Positions 42,644 to 54,468 of a stretch of 64,000 nucleotides of DNA are shown here, in pieces. The stretch comes from Photobacterium sp. JCM 19050 (lineage in GTDB: Bacteria; Pseudomonadota; Gammaproteobacteria; Enterobacterales; Vibrionaceae), in the NCBI GenBank assembly GCA_001310455.1, contig BAXG01000007.1:62001-126000 (forward strand), given 5' to 3'. Numbering within the stretch: the first letter of the stretch is position 1; every line of letters begins with the position of its first letter. A program made the translations under genes and the position numbers. The notes beneath the pieces were generated by a model. The model saw nothing but the letters and a program-made list of their open reading frames with translations, did not search any database and was not told where the DNA came from.

Positions 42644-42764
42644 CTTCCGGGTGCACGCATTTTGATTTGTACCAAAATGTGCACCAGCCGGAAGCAATCG
42701 AAGCGTGTATTTTTCGACCCTAATTGAAATCTATGCGTATAAACCAAAGCATGTGCTACTTGGT
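42644..42764 (+). promoter_or_regulatory. thrS leader with two hairpins resembling the ThrRS translational operator
   Basis: The 42444-42790 spacer contains no gene. It has a long hairpin at 42644-42694 built from CTTCCGG/CCGGAAG, GTGCA/TGCAC and CATTTTG/CAAAATG. Its apical loop contains TTTGTAC, that is a UGU triplet placed like a tRNA-Thr anticodon. A second hairpin at 42743-42764 (ACCAA..AGC/GCT..TTGGT) also exposes TGT. Their positions, about -147 to -97 and -48 to -27 from the ATG, are like domains 4 and 2 of the Escherichia coli thrS operator, which binds the synthetase and blocks its own translation. The equivalence is my inference. Confidence 0.6.
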
Positions 42765-42790
42765 GTGTGGCACCACTGTAAGGAAATTAT

Positions 42791-44719
42791 ATGCCTGTAA
42801 TTACCCTTCCTGACGGCAGTCAACGTGTATTCGATCATCCGGTTTCGACTATGGATGTGGCAATGGACATCGGTCCAGGCCTTGCGAAAGCGTGTATTGC
42901 CGGTCGTGTAAATGGCCAGCGTGTCGACGCTTGCGATCTGATTGAAGAAGACGCAGCGCTGGAAATCATTACCGCCCGTGATGAAGATGGCCTTGAAATC
43001 ATCCGTCACTCTTGTGCTCACTTGCTTGGTCATGCGATCAAACAGCTGTTCCCAGAAGTGAAGATGGCCATTGGTCCAACGATTGATAAAGGTTTCTACT
43101 ATGATGTAGACCTTGACCGCTCGCTGACCCAGGAAGATCTGGATGCGATTGAAAAGCGCATGCAGGAATTGGCTAAGACCAAATACGAAGTTGTTAAGAA
43201 GAAGGTGAGCTGGCAAGAAGCGCGTGACGTGTTTGAAGGCCGTGGCGAACCTTACAAGATGGAAATCCTGGATGAGAACGTTGCACGCGACGACCGTCCT
43301 GGCCTTTACCATCATGAAGAATATATCGACATGTGCCGCGGTCCGCACGTGCCGAACATGAGCTTCTGTCAGCACTTCAAAATCCTGAACGTTGCTGGTG
43401 CGTACTGGCGCGGTAACAGTGACAATAAGATGCTGCAGCGTATCTACGGTACTGCATTCGCAGACAAGAAAGCGCTGAAAGCTCACCTGATCCGTCTGGA
43501 AGAAGCCGCCAAGCGTGACCACCGTAAACTGGCCAAGCAACTTGATCTGTTCCATATGCAGCAAGAAGCCCCGGGCATGGTTTTCTGGCACCACAATGGC
43601 TGGACTGTCTTCCGCGAACTGGAAGTATTCGTACGCGATAAGCTGACTGAGTACGATTACCAGGAAGTGAAAGGTCCGCTGATGATGGACCGTGTACTGT
43701 GGGAACGTTCTGGTCACTGGGACAAGTACGCAGACTACATGTTCACTACCAGTTCAGAAAACCGCGAATACGCGATTAAGCCAATGAACTGCCCTGGTCA
43801 CGTTCAGATCTTCAACCAAGGTCTGAAATCATACCGTGACCTGCCACTTCGTATGGCTGAATTCGGTAGTTGCCACCGTAATGAACCATCAGGTGCTTTG
43901 CACGGTCTGATGCGTGTACGTGGCTTTACCCAGGACGATGCGCACATTTTCTGTACCCCAGAACAGGTTCAGGAAGAAGTGACTTCATGCATCCGCATGG
44001 TTTACGACACATACAAGACCTTCGGTTTTGACAGCATTGTCGTGAAGCTTTCAACCCGTCCTGAAATGCGTGTTGGCTCAGATGAAATGTGGGACCGTGC
44101 TGAGAAAGCACTGGAAGAAGCACTTTCTTCTATGGATATCGAATATGAGATCCAAGAAGGCGAGGGCGCGTTCTATGGTCCTAAGATTGAGTTCACTTTG
44201 CACGATTGCTTAGATCGTGCTTGGCAATGCGGTACAGTTCAGTTAGACTTCGCGCTCCCAGAACGTTTGGGTGCAACTTACGTCGGCGAAGATAACGAGC
44301 GCCATATCCCGGTAATGATTCACCGTGCGATTCTTGGCTCACTCGAACGCTTCATTGGAATTCTGATTGAAGAATTTGCTGGACATTTCCCAACTTGGTT
44401 GGCGCCTCAACAGGCAGTGGTAATGAATATTACTGATAACCAGGCTGAATATGTTCAAGAAGTAGCCCGTAAGCTGCAAAAAGCTGGTTTCCGTGCTCAA
44501 GCAGACTTGAGAAATGAGAAGATTGGCTTTAAAATCCGCGAACATACACTGAAGCGTGTACCATACATGCTCGTTTGTGGAGACCAAGAAGTGGAAGCTG
44601 GCGAAGTCGCCATCCGTACACGTAAAGGTCAAGACTTAGGTAAATTCAAGGTTGATGACTTCATCGCAGCACTGACTGAAGAAGTGCGCACTCGCAAGCT
44701 CAACCTAGTGGAGGAATAA
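42791..44719 (+). CDS. thrS: threonyl-tRNA synthetase
   Basis: An intact 642-residue class II synthetase. The order is the TGS domain (residues 1-62), the SAD editing domain with [10 protein letters not shown] and CRGPHVPN, the catalytic core with motif 2 [20 protein letters not shown] and motif 3 [14 protein letters not shown], and the anticodon-binding domain. It attaches threonine to tRNA-Thr. The start ATG 42791 follows AAGGAA. It is the head gene of the thrS-infC-rpmI-rplT block, followed by pheST, as in enterics. Confidence 0.99.
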   Translation: MPVITLPDGSQRVFDHPVSTMDVAMDIGPGLAKACIAGRVNGQRVDACDLIEEDAALEIITARDEDGLEIIRHSCAHLLGHAIKQLFPEVKMAIGPTIDKGFYYDVDLDRSLTQEDLDAIEKRMQELAKTKYEVVKKKVSWQEARDVFEGRGEPYKMEILDENVARDDRPGLYHHEEYIDMCRGPHVPNMSFCQHFKILNVAGAYWRGNSDNKMLQRIYGTAFADKKALKAHLIRLEEAAKRDHRKLAKQLDLFHMQQEAPGMVFWHHNGWTVFRELEVFVRDKLTEYDYQEVKGPLMMDRVLWERSGHWDKYADYMFTTSSENREYAIKPMNCPGHVQIFNQGLKSYRDLPLRMAEFGSCHRNEPSGALHGLMRVRGFTQDDAHIFCTPEQVQEEVTSCIRMVYDTYKTFGFDSIVVKLSTRPEMRVGSDEMWDRAEKALEEALSSMDIEYEIQEGEGAFYGPKIEFTLHDCLDRAWQCGTVQLDFALPERLGATYVGEDNERHIPVMIHRAILGSLERFIGILIEEFAGHFPTWLAPQQAVVMNITDNQAEYVQEVARKLQKAGFRAQADLRNEKIGFKIREHTLKRVPYMLVCGDQEVEAGEVAIRTRKGQDLGKFKVDDFIAALTEEVRTRKLNLVEE

Positions 44720-44722
44720 GGT

Positions 44723-45268
44723 ATTAAAGGCGCAAAGAAAGCCCCTGGCAAACAAAATGCTCATCGTATCAATGGTGAAATCCGTGGCATCCGCGAAGTT
44801 CGACTGACTGGCGCTGATGGTGAACCGGTTGGTATCGTTAGTCTGGAAGCCGCTTTAGCCACTGCTGATGAAGCAGGTCTGGATCTGGTGGAAATCAGCC
44901 CTAACGCAGAGCCGCCAGTGTGCCGAGTTATGGACTACGGCAAATTCCTCTTCGAAAAAGCTAAAGCTCAGAAAGAGCAGAAGAAAAAGCAAAAGATTGT
45001 CCAGATTAAGGAAGTAAAATTCCGTCCTGGTACAGATGTAGGCGACTATCAGGTAAAACTGCGCAACCTGGTTCGCTTCATTGAAGAGGGCAACAAAGTT
45101 AAAGTCACTATCCGTTTCCGTGGCCGTGAAATGGCTCACCAGGATATCGGTGTTGACGTTCTCAATCGTCTGAAGGAAGACACTGTGGAAATCGCAGTGG
45201 TAGAAAGCTTCCCAACGCGTATTGAAGGCCGTCAGATGATAATGGTCCTTGCCCCTAAGAAGAAGTAA
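44723..45268 (+). CDS. infC: translation initiation factor IF-3, AUU start
   Basis: It reads from ATT 44723 as [20 protein letters not shown] and onwards, 181 residues in all, with the N-domain ([12 protein letters not shown]..., [20 protein letters not shown]), a lysine-rich linker helix, and the C-domain ending VLAPKKK. GGAGGAATAAGGT lies directly upstream of the ATT, and no ATG or GTG is in frame before residue 56. AUU initiation is the conserved device by which IF-3, which discriminates against such codons, limits its own synthesis. It begins three bases after the thrS stop. Confidence 0.97.
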   Translation: MKGAKKAPGKQNAHRINGEIRGIREVRLTGADGEPVGIVSLEAALATADEAGLDLVEISPNAEPPVCRVMDYGKFLFEKAKAQKEQKKKQKIVQIKEVKFRPGTDVGDYQVKLRNLVRFIEEGNKVKVTIRFRGREMAHQDIGVDVLNRLKEDTVEIAVVESFPTRIEGRQMIMVLAPKKK

Positions 45269-45287
45269 TTACGGCCTATACAAGTAA

Positions 45288-45317
45288 AAAATGGCCGGCA
45301 GTTAGCCGGTCATTTTT
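45288..45317 (+). promoter_or_regulatory. strong stem-loop with T run between infC and rpmI
   Basis: AAAATGGCCGGC/GCCGGTCATTTT, a 12-bp stem with loop AGTTA and a T run, has the shape of an intrinsic terminator or attenuator inside the operon. In Escherichia coli the infC-rpmI region carries the L20 translational operator. Whether this hairpin acts in L20 control or only attenuates transcription cannot be decided here. Confidence 0.55.
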
Positions 45318-45362
45318 CGCCTGATTACTAAATATTAACTCAACAATGCGGAGTTCTTCATC

Positions 45363-45557
45363 ATGCCAAAGATGAAAAGCAACAAAGGTGCAGCTAAGCG
45401 TTTCAAGAAAACTGCTGGCGGTATCAAATACAAGCGCGCTACTAAGCGTCACATCCTGACTAAGCGTACTACTAAGAACAAGCGTCACCTGCGTCCAAAC
45501 CGTCTGCTCGCTAAGTGCGAAGTAGCAGCTGTTGAACGCATGCTTCCGTTCATGTAA
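45363..45557 (+). CDS. rpmI: 50S ribosomal protein L35 (bL35)
   Basis: A 64-residue basic protein, [17 protein letters not shown] at the start and [17 protein letters not shown] near the end, typical of L35 in length and sequence. It is a component of the large ribosomal subunit. It lies between infC and rplT and is co-translated with them. Confidence 0.99.
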   Translation: MPKMKSNKGAAKRFKKTAGGIKYKRATKRHILTKRTTKNKRHLRPNRLLAKCEVAAVERMLPFM

Positions 45558-45583
45558 TCACGAATTAGTTTAGGAGAGATATA

Positions 45584-47146
<1,563 letters not shown>

Positions 47147-47165
47147 TTATTGGGGTGAGAGACAA

Positions 47166-49546
47166 ATGAAATTCAGTGATTCATGGCTGCGCGAGTGGGT
47201 AAAACCGGCAGTAAACAGTGAAGAACTCGCCCACCAAATTACCATGGCGGGCCTGGAAGTTGATGACGTTGAAGCAGTAGCCGGCCAATTTAACGGTGTT
47301 GTTGTGGGTGAAGTGGTTGAGTGTGCCCAACACCCTGACGCCGACAAACTCCGCGTAACCAAAGTAAATGTGGGTGCGGAAGAGCTGCTTGATATTGTAT
47401 GTGGCGCTCCAAACTGCCGTCAGGGTCTGCGTGTATGTGTCGCGACTGTTGGTGCTGTGCTGCCGGGCGACTTCAAAATCAAGAAAGCAAAACTGCGTGG
47501 GCAGCCTTCCCACGGCATGCTGTGTTCATTCACAGAGCTGGGTATTGACGTAGAAGCTGATGGCATCATCGAACTGCCTTTGGATGCACCGGTTGGTACA
47601 GATGTGCGTGAATACCTGGGCCTGAACGACGTAACTATTGACGTTGACCTGACTGCCAACCGTGCAGACTGCCTGAGCATTCGTGGTCTTGCCCGTGAAG
47701 TAGGTGTTCTTAACCGTGCTGAGGTGACTGAGCCTGCATTTGACCACGTTGCACCATCTATTGATGACAAAGTGTCTGTAGAGGTGAAAGCCGGTGCTGC
47801 ATGTCCTCGTTACCTGGGCCGTGTTGTTCGCAATGTGAACGTAAAAGCACAAAGCCCAATCTGGATGCAGGAAAAACTGCGCCGTTGCGGTGTTCGTTCT
47901 ATCGACCCAATCGTGGACATCACTAACTACGTGATGCTGGAGCAGGGCCAGCCAATGCATGCCTTCGATCTTGCCAAGATCGACGGTGGTATTGTTGTGC
48001 GTATGGCAGAGCAGGGCGAAAAGCTGACACTGCTCGATGGCAACGAAGCTGAATTGAATGCAGATACACTGGTTATCGCTGACCATAACAAAGCGCTGGC
48101 CATTGCCGGAATCTTTGGTGGTCAGGATTCAGGTGTGAACACTGAAACTCAGGATGTTCTGCTGGAGTCCGCATTCTTTGCGCCTGACGCTATCCGCGGC
48201 CGTGCGCGTAGCTATGGTCTGCATACTGATTCTTCTCATCGCTTTGAGCGCGGCGTTGACCCTGAACAACAGTTCAAGGCAATGGAACGTGCTACCCAAC
48301 TGCTGATTGATATCTGCGGTGGTGAAGCCGGTGTTATTGTTGCTGCTGAATCTCAATCAGACCTGCCAACTTACAACACTGTGGCGCTGCGTCGTACCAA
48401 GCTGGATAACCTGCTTGGTCACCACGTCCCTTCTGAAGATGTTGTTGAAATTCTGACTCGCCTGGGCTGCAGTGTTGAAACCACAGAAGAAGGTTGGGTA
48501 GCTAATGCTCCATCATGCGTTTTGACATTGCCATTGAGCAAGATCTGGTTGAGGAAGTTGGCCGCATTTATGGTTATGACAACATCCCTAACCAAGCGCC
48601 TGTTGCTCACCTGAACATGAACCTGCACCGCGAAGCAGATATGCCGCTTAAGCGCGTTCGTGATTTGTTGGTAGATCGTGGTTACCAGGAAGCGATTACA
48701 TACAGCTTCGTTGAGCCGACTCAACAAAAACTGGTTGCACCTGAGATCGAGCCAATCGTGTTGCCTAACCCAATTTCTGCAGACATGTCAGCCATGCGCG
48801 TAAGCCTGTGGACCGGCCTTTTGAACACAGTCGCTTACAACCAGAAGCGTCAGCAACCTCGTGTTCGTCTGTTCGAGTCGGGTCTGCGCTTTATTCCGGA
48901 AGAAGGTGCTGAAAACGGTATTCGTCAGGAAGTGATGCTGGCTGGTGTGATTGCGGGTAACCGTAGTGAAGATCACTGGAACCTGGAAAATGGTACCGTT
49001 GATTTCTTCGACATGAAGGGTGACGTTGAAGCCATTCTGGAACTGACAGATACGAACCTGACTTTCCGTGCAGAAAAGCATCCTGCTTTGCACCCAGGAC
49101 AGTCTGCTGCAATCCTGGCCGGTGACAAAATTGTCGGTTACATGGGCGCAGTACACCCTGAACTCGAGCGCAAATTCGGTCTGAATGGCCGCACTGTCGT
49201 ATTCGAAATCGAGTGGAATGCAATTGCAAACCGCCGCATTCCTGAAGCCGTTGCAGTGTCCAAGTTCCCTGCAAACCGTCGTGATATTGCTGTTATTGTT
49301 GATGAAGCAGTGGCAGCCGGAGATGTAGTTTCCGCATGCCTGGAAACCGGTAATGCGCTGGTAACAGGTGCACGTCTGTTTGACCTTTATCAGGGCAAAG
49401 GCGTGGAAGAGGGTAAGAAGAGCCTGGCCATCGCACTGACTCTTCAGTCTCCTGAGCGTACGCTGGAAGATTCAGACACAGCAGAAGCAGTGTCAGCGGT
49501 CGTAGCGGTACTGAACGAGAAGTTTGGTGCAGCACTTCGCGACTAA
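47166..49546 (+). CDS. pheT: phenylalanyl-tRNA synthetase beta subunit (frame break)
   Basis: About 794 residues. The order is the EMAP/tRNA-binding domain (residues 40-150), B3/4 editing domain ([15 protein letters not shown] region), B5 domain, catalytic-like core and C-terminal anticodon-binding domain ([18 protein letters not shown]). It forms the alpha2-beta2 enzyme with PheS. The frame changes at about 48523; restoring one G (TG to TGG) gives [20 protein letters not shown]. It starts 19 bases after pheS. Confidence 0.97.
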
Positions 49547-49601
49547 CTTGCTTATAAGGTTGCGTAATTTTTAACTCGCCAACCTATAAACGTAGCAAAT
49601 T

Positions 49602-49627
49602 AAAGCAGCCTTCGGGCTGCTTTTTTT
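49602..49627 (+). terminator. terminator after pheT
   Basis: AAAGCAGCC-TTCG-GGCTGCTTT with a T run. It ends the pheST unit before ihfA. Confidence 0.93.
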
Positions 49628-49994
49628 GTCTGTTTCCATCAACATTGTCATGTCCGAAAATGTGACTTTTTTCCAATAATTCAGAGCATTAGCAGTTTCT
49701 TTAATCTAATCATCAATTAAATCAATAAGATAACAAATATGCAGAAGGTTGAACTTAGCAGTCTGGCTGTACTATTTAGTAGTCATTCGTTTGGTTTATA
49801 ATTCTCAGAATTGGAAATCGAATTAAAAAAGTTGGCGTAAATCAGCCAGTTGGCTTAAACTTTCTGGAAGTGGAGGTATCGGATGTGTGTCACCCCAACG
49901 GGTAATACGCTCCAAATTATGATGCCACCCTATGTATCGATGTGTAGATACTCAGTTTATTAACTATGTTCAACAACGCTTGAGGGAATTACCT
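49628..49994. other. ihfA upstream region
   Basis: No gene is seen in 367 bases; it is AT-rich in its first half. ihfA is normally close behind pheT, but here a terminator and this spacer intervene. ihfA should therefore have its own promoter in this stretch. Confidence 0.45.
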
Positions 49995-50300
49995 ATGGCG
50001 CTCACCAAAGCCGCACTAGCGGAGAATCTTTCAGAAACAATTGGAATGAGTAAGCGGGACGCCAAGGAGACCGTTGAGGCATTTTTCGAAGAAGTCCGAA
50101 AAGCGCTAGAAAACGGTGAACAGGTTAAGTTATCCGGATTTGGTAACTTTGATTTGCGAGATAAAAATCAGCGTCCTGGCCGAAATCCGAAAACAGGTGA
50201 GGATATCCCAATTACCGCTCGCCGTGTGGTAACTTTCCGTCCGGGGCAAAAATTAAAGGCAAGAGTTGAAAAGGCAGATATCACGGATATTGAGAACTAA
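49995..50300 (+). CDS. ihfA: integration host factor alpha subunit
   Basis: A 101-residue HU/IHF-family protein starting [14 protein letters not shown]. It has the DNA-contacting arm [20 protein letters not shown] and the [11 protein letters not shown] signature. It pairs with IhfB to bend DNA sharply at specific sites. ATG 49995 has GAGGGA upstream and matches the family start; an in-frame start at 49932 would add 21 residues that are not IHF-like. Confidence 0.97.
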   Translation: MALTKAALAENLSETIGMSKRDAKETVEAFFEEVRKALENGEQVKLSGFGNFDLRDKNQRPGRNPKTGEDIPITARRVVTFRPGQKLKARVEKADITDIEN

Positions 50301-50326
50301 TTCTGGCTTTTGATTTCTTGAACTTT

Positions 50327-50357
50327 AATACCCACAACGCTTGGCGTTGTGGGTATT
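50327..50357. terminator. bidirectional terminator between ihfA and the FKBP gene
   Basis: AATACCCACAACGC/GCGTTGTGGGTATT, a perfect 14-bp stem with a 3-base loop, lies between converging genes. Confidence 0.88.
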
Positions 50358-50364
50358 TTGCTTT

Positions 50365-50874
50365 TTACGGATTAATCTTCAGCAATTCCACATCAAAGAC
50401 AAGTACAGACCCCGGTGGAATGCTGCCTACGCCGCGGTTGCCGTATGCAAGCTCGCTTGGGATGAAAAGGCGTGTTTTCTCACCCTCAACCATGGTTTGC
50501 AGCCCCTCGGTCCAGCCTTTAATCACCTGATTTAACCCGAAGGCAATCGGCTCGCCTCGATCTACCGAACTATCAAAAACGCTGCCATCAACCAGAGTGC
50601 CGTGGTAATGCACCAACACCCGGTCTGTCGCTTTCGGGTGAACCGTGCCGGTACCTGGCGTCATAACCTCATATTGCAGACCTGATTCTGTTGTTATTAC
50701 ACCCTGGTGTTTTTGGTTTTCAGCAAGAAAAGCTTTCCCTGCCTCAATATTGGCTGCCGCAGCTTTGTTGTTCGTGTTTCGCTGGTAGATAAAAAAGGCA
50801 GCAAGTATCAGAAGAATAATGGCAACAAATTTCAATGTGGTTCCCTTAAAGAAGCGAAATGATTTAATCCGCAT
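50365..50874 (-). CDS. membrane-anchored FKBP-type peptidyl-prolyl isomerase
   Basis: A 169-residue protein. An N-terminal hydrophobic helix ([17 protein letters not shown]) anchors a C-terminal FKBP domain (about 70-165) in the periplasm. The domain has [38 protein letters not shown] and [20 protein letters not shown]. It catalyses cis-trans isomerisation of proline bonds in exported proteins. It resembles FklB/FkpA-type proteins but is shorter and lacks their dimerisation domain. ATG 50874 with AGG upstream is the likely start. Confidence 0.88.
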   Translation of the reverse strand: MRIKSFRFFKGTTLKFVAIILLILAAFFIYQRNTNNKAAAANIEAGKAFLAENQKHQGVITTESGLQYEVMTPGTGTVHPKATDRVLVHYHGTLVDGSVFDSSVDRGEPIAFGLNQVIKGWTEGLQTMVEGEKTRLFIPSELAYGNRGVGSIPPGSVLVFDVELLKINP

Positions 50875-51036
50875 TATACCTGAAGGGGAAGTTGAGCAGA
50901 TGCGGATGAAAAATATTTTCACCTGCCTGTGATTTGCATCACCCGCATTCTCCGGCCAGTTTAGCGATGCTGTGTTATTGTTCTGAAATGAAGGTTATCA
51001 GTAAAAGAGTGTTCTGAAATCAAGCTTTATGAGGGA

Positions 51037-52089
51037 ATGATGTCGACGGATATACAGAAAAGTGGAGAGTTTTTGAAGGTCACAATCTCAGGGCTTCCAT
51101 TTGAGAAATGCACCTGGACTTTGGGAAATGGCGTTGAAGTTTGCCATCAGGATGTCGGCATCCTTGTATTCAAGTCACCCAATGCAAAACGCAATGTGGT
51201 TATTTCTTCAGGTATTCATGGCGATGAGACAGCGCCTATCGAATTAGTCGATAAATTGGCGAAGTCCTTGCTGGCCGGGGATGTCACACCACAAGCGAAT
51301 GTCATGCTGGTTATCGGACACCCTGACGCCATTAATGCTCATACCCGTTTCCTCAAAGAAAATATGAACCGGCTTTTCAAGCAGGAAAATGACACTGCCA
51401 ATATTGAAAGAGTGATTGCCAACCGACTGCAACACTGTGTTACCGAATTCTTCCGCCTTGATTCAATATCCGGAGAGAAATGGCACCTGGATCTTCACAG
51501 CGCCATCAGAGGTTCCAAACATTACATGTTTGCGGTACTTCCTCACACAACAAAACCTCAGCAAAACGGTTCTTTGGCGGTCTTTTTGCAACAAAGTGCC
51601 ATGGATGCGCTGATGATTTCGGATGCGCCGTCAGGCACTTTCAGTTGGTATAGCGCAGAACACCATGACGCGCTTGCTGCCACACTTGAAATGGGCAGGG
51701 TAGCACCGCTTTACCATAACGATCTTTCCGAATTTGAGTTCCTTGAAAAAGCACTGATAAGTCTGATGACAGAGGGTGACGCGAAGTCTGCTAACTGGAT
51801 TGAGGGTAAAACGGCCGTCTACCAGGTCTGCAGGACAATTTATAAGACGTCCAATAGCTTTAAGCTGGGATTTTCCGGATCGGCAGAAAATTTCACCTGG
51901 TTCCCGTCGGGTAGCCTGCTTGCCGAAGAAGATGGAAAAACATATGTAGCAGATGAGGACGGTGAGTCAGTCGTCTTCCCGAATGCCAATGTTGCGATAG
52001 GGCAGCGGGCTTGTTTATTAGTGAAACCGGTGAGTATTTCAACTGAAGGCAAAATCACCGTTCAGTGCATTCTGCCAGAAGCACATTGA
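51037..52089 (+). CDS. astE: succinylglutamate desuccinylase
   Basis: An intact protein of 350 residues (349 if the second ATG at 51040 is used, which is better spaced from GAGGGA). The zinc ligands are in [10 protein letters not shown] and LDLHSAIRG, as in the AstE/aspartoacylase family. It releases succinate and glutamate in the last step of the AST arginine route. The other ast genes are not in the window, so it is encoded alone here. It lies just ahead of btuC. Confidence 0.93.
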   Translation: MMSTDIQKSGEFLKVTISGLPFEKCTWTLGNGVEVCHQDVGILVFKSPNAKRNVVISSGIHGDETAPIELVDKLAKSLLAGDVTPQANVMLVIGHPDAINAHTRFLKENMNRLFKQENDTANIERVIANRLQHCVTEFFRLDSISGEKWHLDLHSAIRGSKHYMFAVLPHTTKPQQNGSLAVFLQQSAMDALMISDAPSGTFSWYSAEHHDALAATLEMGRVAPLYHNDLSEFEFLEKALISLMTEGDAKSANWIEGKTAVYQVCRTIYKTSNSFKLGFSGSAENFTWFPSGSLLAEEDGKTYVADEDGESVVFPNANVAIGQRACLLVKPVSISTEGKITVQCILPEAH

Positions 52090-52156
52090 AAAACATTTGC
52101 AAATCAGGGCGAAGCCGCTAAGGTTACGCCCACTTCATTTTGATTATTACGCTTTC

Positions 52157-53143
52157 ATGCAATTACATGCCTTATCACAGCGCCAGCATGATCGCTGGCT
52201 AAAATTCTCCGGCCTGCTGCTTGCCATTCTCGCTGTCGCGATTTTATTTTCTCTTGCAGCGGGAGAGCTGTGGATTTGGCCGTTTACCAATAACTCGCCT
52301 CTGGAGACACAAATTCTGACAGAATTGCGTATTCCCAGAACCATCGGCGCAGTGTTGGTCGGCGCATCTCTTGCAGTTGCGGGTGCCACGCTTCAGGTCT
52401 TGTTAGAAAACCCGCTGGCTGAGCCGGGAGTGATCGGCATTTCAGGTGGTGCAAGCCTGGCTCTGGTTGCCATGATTTTCCTGTCACCGGTTGTGCCCTC
52501 CAGTTGGATGATGTCCCTCGCTGCTATGGCCGGAGCATTGTTGTTCACTTTTATCCTGGTTTCTATGGCGCGAAAACACCAGCTTTCTACTTCAAGGATT
52601 CTGCTGGTTGGTGTTGCGTTGGGCATTCTTTCCGGTGCAGTTGTAACCTGGGCATTTTACTTCAGTGACGATCTTAACCTGCGCCAGTTGTTGTATTGGC
52701 TGATGGGTAGCGTTTCCGGATTGCAATGGAGCCAGCTTATGCTCGCGATTTTCATTGTTCCGGCTATTGCTTTGTTGTGCCTTCGCAGTAAGTCTCTGGA
52801 CATTATGATGTTGGGCGACGTCCAGGCGCGACAACTGGGTGTTGATACAGCAGGACTTCGCTGGCAGCTTATTTTGCTGGTCAGCCTGTTAGTGGGGACG
52901 TCGGTAGCGCTTGCCGGTGTGATTGGATTTATCGGGTTAATCGTTCCTCATTACCTTCGTATGTGGCTGGGCAGTGAAAACCGTTATCTGCTGCCTTTGA
53001 GCGGGGTAGCAGGCGCGGCACTGTTGACCGTATCCGATCTGGTGGCACGGGTCATTCTCCCTGAAGCAGAATTGCCTGTTGGTGTGGTGACAACAACCAT
53101 TGGTGCCCCGTTGTTTATCTGGATGTTGGTGAGGCGCGCATGA
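52157..53143 (+). CDS. btuC: vitamin B12 ABC transporter permease
   Basis: A 328-residue protein with about ten membrane helices of the FecCD/BtuC family. It has [20 protein letters not shown] near residue 60, [19 protein letters not shown], and the coupling region [19 protein letters not shown]. It imports cobalamin across the inner membrane with BtuD and BtuF. ATG 52157 ([14 protein letters not shown]) is preferred over the upstream reading. Its stop overlaps the ATG of btuD (ATGA). Confidence 0.95.
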   Translation: MQLHALSQRQHDRWLKFSGLLLAILAVAILFSLAAGELWIWPFTNNSPLETQILTELRIPRTIGAVLVGASLAVAGATLQVLLENPLAEPGVIGISGGASLALVAMIFLSPVVPSSWMMSLAAMAGALLFTFILVSMARKHQLSTSRILLVGVALGILSGAVVTWAFYFSDDLNLRQLLYWLMGSVSGLQWSQLMLAIFIVPAIALLCLRSKSLDIMMLGDVQARQLGVDTAGLRWQLILLVSLLVGTSVALAGVIGFIGLIVPHYLRMWLGSENRYLLPLSGVAGAALLTVSDLVARVILPEAELPVGVVTTTIGAPLFIWMLVRRA

Positions 53144-53893
53144 TTGACGCTACTAACGTTGCGCTGCCACCAAGCTTCTCCCTCTTAGTTTTCCGTGTCT
53201 GCTGGTGAGAAGTTACACCTGATTGGAGCAAACGGAAGTGGTAAAAGTACACTGCTCATGCTGTTATCCGGTCTACTGGAAGGGCAGGGTGCCATTCATT
53301 ACGATGGCGCTCCGATTACATCGTTGAGCCATTCTGAGCTCGCCAGGCAGCGGGCTTTGCTCACGCAACAAACCCGGCCTCCGTTTTCTATGGCGGTTTT
53401 TCAGTATCTTCAACTGGCTCTGTCACCGATAGGAAAAGTGGATCCTGAACTGCTCAATAATGCGGTAAATGACATTACCACTTACCTGTCGATTGACGAC
53501 AAACTGAACCGGCCGATTGAACACCTTTCCGGGGGGGAGTGGCAGCGAGTCCGTATTGCGGCAGCATGCCTTCAGGTTTGGCCATCAGTGAATCCGGACG
53601 GGCGTGTCCTGCTTCTGGATGAACCGGGAGCTGCTCTGGATATTGGCCAGGAAAGTCTACTTTACAAGCTCGTTGACCGCATGGCGGTGGAGGGTGTGAC
53701 TGTTATCATCGCCAACCACGATCTTAACCGAACGCTGGCAGAAGCTGACACCGTTATCATCCTTCGCCAGGGGCATGTGGTCGCCAAGGGGAAGCCCAGG
53801 GAAGTGATGACGACAGAAGTGTTGGAAGAGGCCTATTCCACCCGCCTGATGCGTATCGAGGCGGATGGGCACCATCTTATTGTAGCTCGTTGA
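53140..53893 (+). CDS. btuD: vitamin B12 ABC transporter ATPase (frame breaks near the start)
   Basis: About 252 residues. Walker A is GANGSGKST, the Q-loop is LTQQTRPPF, the signature is LSGGEWQR, Walker B is [12 protein letters not shown], and the switch histidine is in ANHDLNR. The ATG at 53140 overlaps the btuC stop; the first residues read [11 protein letters not shown]. Two single-base losses between 53165 and 53195 shift the frame before [12 protein letters not shown]. Restoring G in AG and T in TTTT makes the gene continuous. Confidence 0.93.
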
Positions 53894-53910
53894 AGTAACG
53901 CTTGTTGATG

Positions 53911-54356
53911 TCAGTCTTTTGGCTGTGTTGCCAGTTTGGCTTTGATAAACAGGGCATGGTCAACATACAACAGCTCAGCCGTTTTTCGGATGACGGCATC
54001 TTCCAACGGGTCAACCGAGCCATCTGCCACGCGACCTGCCACATGGCTTCGATAAGCTTGTATCGTTGCTCCTGGGACAACTGACGAAGTTTGTCGGTAT
54101 ACTCGTAGAGTGACACTGACTCTTTCGCCCGGTTGCGGGCATTGTTCATGTAGACTTCCGCCTCAGATGCATCTGTTTCGAGCAGCTTTTCCAACATATG
54201 GACTTTGACTTCAGCCTCGCGCGGGTCAACGTCGTGGTCAGCCGCTGCAACTTCAGAAAGCAATCCGGCAATGGCAAGCTCCATACTGGAGTCGCTGGCG
54301 GAGCCACCTTCCAGCTCAAAAACATCCTGCAAAATTGTCCGCAATTTAGAAAACAT
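53911..54356 (-). CDS. TerB-family tellurite-resistance-like protein (one frame break)
   Basis: About 148 residues, all helical and soluble, with the TerB acidic motifs EVAAADHDVDPREAE near residue 40 and ADGSVDPLEDAVIRKTAELL near 110. One base is missing near 54020, where QVA should run on to ADGSVDP; the corrected end is LATQPKD at 53911. TerB-type domains bind divalent metal. The protein stands alone without other ter genes, so a role in tellurite resistance is not implied. It converges with btuD. Confidence 0.78.
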
Positions 54357-54468
54357 CGTTTAGTACTCTCAATCTCAGGTGAGATGAATCAGAACAATCT
54401 GCATTCATCACGTTTCTTTGATAATATCTGCGCCAATTTGCAAAAGACAACCTGTTTGGACAAAGACG

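Noticed and set aside
42731-43717. 328-residue minus-strand frame opposite thrS
   Set aside because: It is the mirror of the well-supported thrS coding sequence and has no protein family features.
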